Source of the DNA: an uncultured Lachnospiraceae bacterium
GTDB taxonomy: Bacteria > Bacillota > Clostridia > Lachnospirales > Lachnospiraceae
Length of the DNA stretch: 64,000 nucleotides
Assembly: GCA_958428365.1 (NCBI GenBank)
Contig: CAUAFT010000003.1
Span: 62,001 to 126,000 of the forward strand
Direction of reading: 5' to 3'
A model generated the notes under the pieces. That model made no database searches. It was not told the origin of the DNA and was given only the letters and a program-made list of their open reading frames with translations. This document shows, one piece after another, positions 58,899-64,000 of the stretch. The position numbers were made by a program, and so were the translations under genes. The first letter of the stretch is position 1. Every line of letters begins with the position of its first letter.

Positions 58899-59408
58899 CT
58901 AACGGCAGGAAGTACTGATGGACTCTATCGCCACCGCTCCCCCTCTGACCACTTCGATCTGCCTGAATTTGGATTTTAACAGTGTGATCAATTCATTGTT
59001 GCGTCTTTCTGATAACTTACATTCCAAAAGCACACTGTCGCTTCCGATATCCGCCACCTGTACGTTAAACACCTGTGCGATCTGAAAGATCTCAGCTTTT
59101 TCCGCTACCGAACATTTTTTTACTTTTGCAAAAAGGATCTCCTTCATATGAATTGGAATGTTCGTAAGATCAATGACCTTAATGACCTCCACCATCCGGT
59201 TCAACTGCTTTTTGATCTGCTCAAAGGTAACGTCGTCGCTTGTGACACAGATGGTCATGCGGGAGACAGTCTCATCCTCTGTGGTTCCCACGGTCAGACT
59301 CTGTAAATTGTAGGATTTCGCAGAAAACAGTCCGGATACCTTTGCCAGTACGCCCACCTGGTTTTCCACATATAACGCAATCCAGCGGTTTTTCATTTCA
59401 CGTTCCAT
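58899..59408 (-). CDS. ilvN: Acetolactate synthase small (regulatory) subunit
   Basis: The 169-residue protein has an ACT domain (WIALYVENQVGVLAKVSGLF, SYNLQSLTVGTTEDETVSRM) and a C-terminal domain (IEVVRGGA-like QIEVVRGGAVAIES). It activates the large subunit and gives valine feedback control. GGAGGG precedes the start, 15 bp after ilvB. Confidence 0.93.
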   Translation of the reverse strand: MEREMKNRWIALYVENQVGVLAKVSGLFSAKSYNLQSLTVGTTEDETVSRMTICVTSDDVTFEQIKKQLNRMVEVIKVIDLTNIPIHMKEILFAKVKKCSVAEKAEIFQIAQVFNVQVADIGSDSVLLECKLSERRNNELITLLKSKFRQIEVVRGGAVAIESISTSCR

Positions 59409-59422
59409 CCGTTTTCCCTCCT

Positions 59423-61141
59423 CTACTTTAAAATCATCTCACTCATGGGATTTCCGCTTTTTACCATCGGCAGTACGATCTCTTCCGTTGCGATCATAAA
59501 CTCCAGCATGACCGGAGTCTTCTGTTCTCTCGCCCACTCCAATGCCGGAAGGATCTCTTCTTCCTTTTCAATCCGCCTTCCGCAAGCTCCATAGCTCTCC
59601 GCCAGTTTCACAAAATCCGGCTCATATGGCGGACAGGCAGGATTCGGACCCTTGCAGTCTCCCGGACAGCCCTTTCTTCTTCTCAGGCAGGTCGCCTCAT
59701 AGCGTTTTCCATAGAACAACTGCTGCATCTGTCTTACCATGCCCAGATAGTAATTGTTGAGCACGCAGATAATGACGTTCGCATCCTGACACATGGCTGT
59801 GGCAAGCTCCTGAATGTTCATCTGCAAACCGCCGTCCCCGCTGATACAGAGAACCTCCTTTTCCGGGCAGCCGATCTTTGCCCCGATCGCCGCCGGAAGC
59901 CCGAAGCCCATGGTGCCAAGACCGCCGGAGGTGATAAACTTCTTTTTTTCATTTAATGCAATATACTGGCTCGCCCACATCTGATGCTGTCCCACATCGG
60001 TGACAATAATGCCCTCGTCAAAGGTCTCATTGATCCCCTCCATGATCATCTGCGGGGTCAATCCCCTGTCTCTTCTCATCTGAAGCGGGTTTTGTGTTTC
60101 CCACTCCGCAATGCTTTTTCTCCACTTATCGGTCTTTTGCGGCTCCGCCCACTCTAAGAGCTTTTCGATCGCCAGCTTCGCATCCGCCACGATGGGAACG
60201 TCCACCACAACGTTTCTGGAAATCGACGCGGTGTCAATATCCACATGGACAATTTTTGCATTCGGCGCAAACTCATTCAGATCTCCCGTAATTCTGTCGT
60301 TAAACCGGGTTCCAATGGAAAAAAGCACATCGCACTCGCTGACTGCAATATTTGCTGCATATCTGCCGTGCATACCGCTGTTTCCAATATAATACGGATG
60401 GTCTGTAGGAATGGCTCCCTTTCCCATCACCGTGGTGACAACCGGAATCTTTGTCTTTTCCACAAGCTCCAGCATCTCTTGATTCGCCCCTGCCGCATTG
60501 ACGCCGCCGCCGATCAGAAACAGCGGTTTTTTTGCGGCCTTTAACAATTTATATCCCTTCTTTAACTGACCGATATGCACCCCTTCATTGGGCTTATAGC
60601 CGCGGATATTGACTTTGCTCGGATATTCGCTGGGACCTGTAGCTGTCTGTATATCCTTTGGCAGATCGATCAAGACCGGACCCGGATTTCCCGTGGTGGC
60701 TATGTAAAACGCCATCTTGATGATCTTCCCCAGATCTTTCCGATCCCTTACCGTAACCCCATATTTTGTAATGCTTCTGGTCATGCCCACGATGTCCACT
60801 TCCTGAAAAGCGTCGTTTCCAATGAGATTCAACGGCACCTGTCCCGTAAAGCAGACCAGTGGAATGTTGTCATAATGGGCGTCCGCAAGCCCTGTCATAA
60901 TGTTGGTTGCCCCCGGTCCGCTGGTGACCAGACAGACTCCCACCTTTCCCGTCGCCCTGGCATATCCTTCCGCCTCGTGTAAAAGTCCCTGCTCATGTCT
61001 TGGAAGGACTACATCTATCACATCCTGCTTATATAACTCGTCAAACAGATCCGTAACCGTTCCGCCCGGATATCCGAAGATGGTATCTACCCCTTCTTCC
61101 TGTAATGCTTTTACAAATAACTTTCTGCCTGTAATATCCAT
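59423..61141 (-). CDS. ilvB: Acetolactate synthase large subunit
   Basis: The 572-residue ThDP enzyme has GYPGGTVTDLFDELY with the catalytic Glu in RHEQGLLHEAEGYARA (about 48), and the ThDP motif GDGGLQMNIQELATA (about 440). A cysteine-rich insertion near 490 (TCLRRRKGCPGDCKGPNPAC) is unusual but seen in some Clostridia. It makes acetolactate for Val/Leu and acetohydroxybutyrate for Ile synthesis. It lies in an operon with the AEC transporter gene and ilvN. Confidence 0.95.
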   Translation of the reverse strand: MDITGRKLFVKALQEEGVDTIFGYPGGTVTDLFDELYKQDVIDVVLPRHEQGLLHEAEGYARATGKVGVCLVTSGPGATNIMTGLADAHYDNIPLVCFTGQVPLNLIGNDAFQEVDIVGMTRSITKYGVTVRDRKDLGKIIKMAFYIATTGNPGPVLIDLPKDIQTATGPSEYPSKVNIRGYKPNEGVHIGQLKKGYKLLKAAKKPLFLIGGGVNAAGANQEMLELVEKTKIPVVTTVMGKGAIPTDHPYYIGNSGMHGRYAANIAVSECDVLFSIGTRFNDRITGDLNEFAPNAKIVHVDIDTASISRNVVVDVPIVADAKLAIEKLLEWAEPQKTDKWRKSIAEWETQNPLQMRRDRGLTPQMIMEGINETFDEGIIVTDVGQHQMWASQYIALNEKKKFITSGGLGTMGFGLPAAIGAKIGCPEKEVLCISGDGGLQMNIQELATAMCQDANVIICVLNNYYLGMVRQMQQLFYGKRYEATCLRRRKGCPGDCKGPNPACPPYEPDFVKLAESYGACGRRIEKEEEILPALEWAREQKTPVMLEFMIATEEIVLPMVKSGNPMSEMILK

Positions 61142-61162
61142 AAATCCTCCTTATCTGTATGC

Positions 61163-62116
61163 TTAAATATATCCCAGGCTTCTCAGAATAAAGATCCAGC
61201 CTGTTAAGGTAAATGCCGCCAACAGCGTCGTCGTCACCACGATACTTGCCGTCAGGACGCCATCGTTGTTCATATTTTTCGCCATGATATAACAGCTCGG
61301 CGTTGCCGGAGCCGCCAGCATGACCATAATAGCGATCAGCTTCTCTCCGGTAAACCCAAGCCAGATCGCCGCCGGAATGAAGACTGCCGCCTGCGCCACC
61401 AGCTTTAAAAAGGACGCCCAAAGAGTGGGCTTTAACTTTGCCAGTGCTTTTTTTCCCTCAAATCCGGCTCCTAAGGTAATCAGAGCCAACGGGGTCGCCA
61501 TCTTTGCCACATTGTCTATGGTCTTATCCACCAGTACCGGAAAATCCAACTGCAATAAAGAAGCCGCCAATCCCAAAGCAATAGAAATAATGATGGGATT
61601 CTTTGCAATGTTGACGCATGCCTCTTTGATCTTTCCGGTATCTTTTTGCTCTTCTCCACTGTCCGCCTCAAAAGTCAGCACAATGACCGAATAAATATTG
61701 TAAAGCGGAACTGCTCCGATAATCATCAGCGGTCCCATTGCCGAAGGTCCATAGAGATTAGAGATAAACGCCAGCCCCATAACCGCCGCGCTGCTCCGAA
61801 AAGCCGCCTGTACAAAAGCTCCGATCAGAGACTTGTCCCTGATAAAAAGTCTCGCCAGTCCCCAGATCCCCCAAAAACAAATAGAAGTTGAGATCGCACA
61901 AAACAGGACGTATTTTAAATCAAATACCGCCCGGATATCCACGGCTGCAATGTCCCGGAATACCATAAAGGGCAGGGTCACTGAAAAATTAAATTTATTT
62001 GCAACATTTACAAAATTGTCATTCAACATTCCCCTCTGTCTCAGGAACCATCCCAGAACCATCACTAAGAAGATGGGAAGGGTCACATTGATGCTGTAAA
62101 TAAAATTCTCTAACAT
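61163..62116 (-). CDS. AEC-family (auxin efflux carrier) transporter
   Basis: The 317-residue protein has about ten membrane segments in the 5+5 arrangement (starts INVTLPIFLVMVLGWFLRQR; ends AAPATPSCYIMAKNMNNDGV). AEC transporters move small organic acids. It lies 22 bp upstream of ilvB in one operon, so its substrate may be a keto acid or another metabolite of this pathway, which is inference. Confidence 0.9.
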   Translation of the reverse strand: MLENFIYSINVTLPIFLVMVLGWFLRQRGMLNDNFVNVANKFNFSVTLPFMVFRDIAAVDIRAVFDLKYVLFCAISTSICFWGIWGLARLFIRDKSLIGAFVQAAFRSSAAVMGLAFISNLYGPSAMGPLMIIGAVPLYNIYSVIVLTFEADSGEEQKDTGKIKEACVNIAKNPIIISIALGLAASLLQLDFPVLVDKTIDNVAKMATPLALITLGAGFEGKKALAKLKPTLWASFLKLVAQAAVFIPAAIWLGFTGEKLIAIMVMLAAPATPSCYIMAKNMNNDGVLTASIVVTTTLLAAFTLTGWIFILRSLGYI

Positions 62117-62190
62117 AATAATTCTCTAAGTTTTTCCATTGTATCATTCTCTAGATTTTTTCTACTATTTATATTAATTATAGGTATCTT

Positions 62191-62685
62191 TTATTTTTTC
62201 TTCTTCTCGTATTTCAGAAACTGAAATTCCAGATCAAAATAGGTCTGTTCCTCGCTGTCTGCCGTAATCTCCCATTCCTCCGATTCATCCAGATTCGGGA
62301 AATAGGCATCTGCCTCGTAGGCATAGTCGATCTTAGTGATATGTGCCGTATCGCACAGATCTAAAAGCTGACGGTAGATGCTCTCGCCGCCGATGACATA
62401 GATATCTTCGCTTGGATATTTTTCCAGCTCTTTTTTCAATTCCTCCATATCATGAAGTACCACGGCGTCCTTTACCTGATAATCCTTATCTTTTGTCAGA
62501 ACAATGTTGACCCGGTTCTTAAGAGGTCTTCCATTGGGAAAGCTCTCCAGGGTCTTTCTTCCCATGACCACTACTTTTCCGGTAGTTGTCTCGCGGAAAA
62601 ATTTCATATCCATGGGAATGCTCACCAGCAATCTGTTCCGCAGTCCAATTGCCCAGTTTTTGTCCACTGCTGCTATCAGGTTCAT
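62191..62685 (-). CDS. folA: Dihydrofolate reductase
   Basis: The 164-residue protein starts MNLIAAVDKNWAIGLRNRLL after AGGAGG. It has the NADPH motif VVMGRKTLESFPNGRPLKNR and IYVIGGESIYRQLL, as in all FolA proteins. It reduces dihydrofolate made by the adjacent thymidylate synthase, with which it is probably cotranscribed. Confidence 0.95.
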   Translation of the reverse strand: MNLIAAVDKNWAIGLRNRLLVSIPMDMKFFRETTTGKVVVMGRKTLESFPNGRPLKNRVNIVLTKDKDYQVKDAVVLHDMEELKKELEKYPSEDIYVIGGESIYRQLLDLCDTAHITKIDYAYEADAYFPNLDESEEWEITADSEEQTYFDLEFQFLKYEKKKK

Positions 62686-62787
62686 CTTTTTTCCTCCTGC
62701 TATCATTCTAAAATTCCAGGGTCAGACGGTATTTTCCCCTGCCACAATACGAATCGCTCCGGCGCATGCAACGCTTTCTATTATATG

Positions 62788-63636
62788 TTATATGGCAACC
62801 GGAATATTTTTTATCTGGGGTCCCGTCACATAATCTGTGATCTGTACATCCTCCGGTGTAAAATCATAAAAATCTTTCACATCCGGATTCAGGGAAAACT
62901 TGGGAGCGTCGTGGGTCTCCCTTGTAATCAGTTCCTCCACCAGCGGGATATGACGGTCATAGATATGGGCATCCGCAATCACATGCACCAGTTCTCCCAC
63001 CTGCATATCGCAGACCTGCGCCAGCATATGCATTAAGACCGCATACTGGCATACGTTCCAGTTATTCGCCGTTAAAATGTCCTGGGAACGCTGATTTAAA
63101 ATGGCATTTAGCGTCAGCTTCTCCTCTCCCTTTTTCTGGGTCACATTAAAGGTCATGCTGTAAGCGCAGGGATAGAGGTTCATCTCATGGAGATCCTGGT
63201 GTACATAGATATTGGTCATGATCCTGCGGCTGTATGGATTGTTCTTTAAATCATAGATGACCCGGTCCACCTGATCCATCATTCCCTCCTTGTACTGATG
63301 CTTGACTCCCAGTTGATATCCGTAAGCCTTTCCGATGGAACCGTCCTCATCCGCCCACTCGTCCCAGATATGGCTGTTCAGCTCATGGATGTTATTAGAC
63401 TTCTTCTGCCAGATCCAGAGCATCTCATCCGTACAGCTTTTGATCGCCGTCTTTCGCAGGGTGATCGCCGGAAACTCCTTCGACAGATCATAACGGTTGA
63501 CGACTCCGAATTTTTTGATGGTATAGGCGCTGGCTCCGTCCGCCCAGTGAGGACGCACCTTCTCTCCCTCCGTGCTGACTCCGTTTTCCAGAATGTCCCT
63601 GCACATGTCTATAAATATACGGTCTGCAATGCTCAT
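62788..63636 (-). CDS. thyA: Thymidylate synthase
   Basis: The 282-residue protein has the catalytic Cys in NLYPCAYSMTFNVT (about residue 152), the RR pair in NNPYSRRIMTNIYV, and the DAHIYDRHIPLVEEL nucleotide-binding region (about 230). PCA replaces the common PCH. It methylates dUMP using methylene-tetrahydrofolate. It is upstream of folA. Confidence 0.92.
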   Translation of the reverse strand: MSIADRIFIDMCRDILENGVSTEGEKVRPHWADGASAYTIKKFGVVNRYDLSKEFPAITLRKTAIKSCTDEMLWIWQKKSNNIHELNSHIWDEWADEDGSIGKAYGYQLGVKHQYKEGMMDQVDRVIYDLKNNPYSRRIMTNIYVHQDLHEMNLYPCAYSMTFNVTQKKGEEKLTLNAILNQRSQDILTANNWNVCQYAVLMHMLAQVCDMQVGELVHVIADAHIYDRHIPLVEELITRETHDAPKFSLNPDVKDFYDFTPEDVQITDYVTGPQIKNIPVAI

Positions 63637-63810
63637 GGTTCTTCTCCCTTTCCTCCCTCCGTCTTTTGACGGAAGATACTAACTATTCATTTTACCTGAT
63701 TCTACCCGCGGTTGCAAGATTCCTGCTCTTAAATTTCCTCCTTTTCCAAAAACAATTTTCAAATAATTTTTATAACCGCAAAAATTGCCATTCCCTTAAA
63801 AATTTTAATG

Positions 63811-63904
63811 TGGTATAATGTTTGATGACATTATACCACGCCGAATGGCATCCAAAGCGGAGCGCCATGTGTGGAACACATGACATAATGTCGTCGGACA
63901 TTCG
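63811..63904. repeat. Diverged copy of the palindromic repeat
   Basis: TGGTATAATGT and ACATTATACCA form an 11-bp palindrome. ATGGCATCCAAAGCGGAGCG is shared with 58030-58169, then CATGTGTGGAACACATG, then ACATAATGTCGTCGGACATT. The stem arms differ from the first locus in a compensated way. It fills most of the gap before the last gene. The rest of 63637-63954 is AT-rich with no gene seen. Confidence 0.8.
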
Positions 63905-63954
63905 TATCGCAATTGAAAAATTACAACATAAATTACAATAAGGAGAACCATCAC

Positions 63955-64000
63955 ATGAGCCAGGAAAAAGTAGACCGCTATAAAAAAGAAAAAGCAAACC
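63955..64000 (+). CDS. Start of an unknown small gene (runs off window)
   Basis: ATG 63955 has AAGGAGAA upstream and opens MSQEKVDRYKKEKAN. This basic helical start is common in small Lachnospiraceae membrane proteins of unknown function. Only 15 codons are visible. Confidence 0.6.
   Translation, partial: MSQEKVDRYKKEKAN

Noticed and set aside
56777..62190. T-box or other riboswitch leader for the ilv genes
   Set aside because: The gaps upstream of ilvE and of the AEC-ilvB-ilvN unit are short or occupied by the repeat; no T-box sequence or specifier stem was found.
63770..63997. 75-codon minus-strand frame
   Set aside because: It runs through the diverged palindromic repeat and the promoter region of the next gene; no ribosome site.

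Overview
The window looks like a chromosomal segment of a spore-forming, gut-type Lachnospiraceae bacterium (Bacillota, Clostridia). This is inferred from gene content, Shine-Dalgarno usage and protein style, not from a database search. It holds two host segments around one apparently complete prophage of about 41.7 kb (about 14038 to 55771).

Left host segment (1-14042): the start of a PLP-dependent aminotransferase, a decayed Cro/CI-type regulator remnant, a tiny holin-like toxin gene inside a long RNA hairpin that resembles a type I toxin-antitoxin locus, an L,D-transpeptidase, a PAP2 phosphatase, an operon of methyltransferase, Hsp33 (hslO) and NAD synthetase (nadE), a membrane protein, a secreted DUF1002 protein, a response regulator fused to a SpoIIE-type phosphatase, recJ and truA. 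The segment ends in the C-terminal peptidoglycan-binding part of a spore cortex-lytic enzyme of the SleC family.

Prophage (14038-55771): an HK97-type, tailed siphovirus-like phage. A large serine integrase sits next to attR at the right end. Reading leftwards come: an integrase-divergent Panacea (PanA-like) antitoxin plus a membrane-protein partner; a HicAB module; a lysogeny operon (CI-like repressor, two unknown proteins, a DnaQ-type exonuclease with BRCT domain); a leftward early operon of many small genes with an HUH rolling-circle-type replication protein, an RNase H-like protein, a SleB-like cell wall hydrolase and two DNA methyltransferases; an ArpU/RinA-like late regulator; HNH, terminase, portal, protease and capsid genes; head-tail connectors; a tail chaperone with a candidate -1 frameshift; a non-structural insert (Rha regulator, small genes, second HicAB); tape measure, distal tail and S74 tail protein genes; and XhlA, holin and lysozyme.

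The most striking feature is the integration site. The phage splits the sleC-like gene in frame. The junctions allow reconstruction of a nearly palindromic attP and an imperfectly palindromic attB around a common 7-bp core, and precise excision would restore a 423-residue SleC. This recalls regulated prophage excision during sporulation (skin/sigK, SPbeta/spsM), but that function is inference. Other points of interest are a possible antisense RNA and origin next to the HUH rep gene, the PanA-like pair, and two HicAB modules with similar promoters.

Right host segment (55768-64000): the N-terminal and catalytic part of sleC, ilvE, a 70-bp tandem palindromic repeat, a flavin reductase-like protein, an operon of AEC transporter, ilvB and ilvN for branched-chain amino acid synthesis, folA and thyA, a diverged copy of the repeat, and the start of an unknown small gene.
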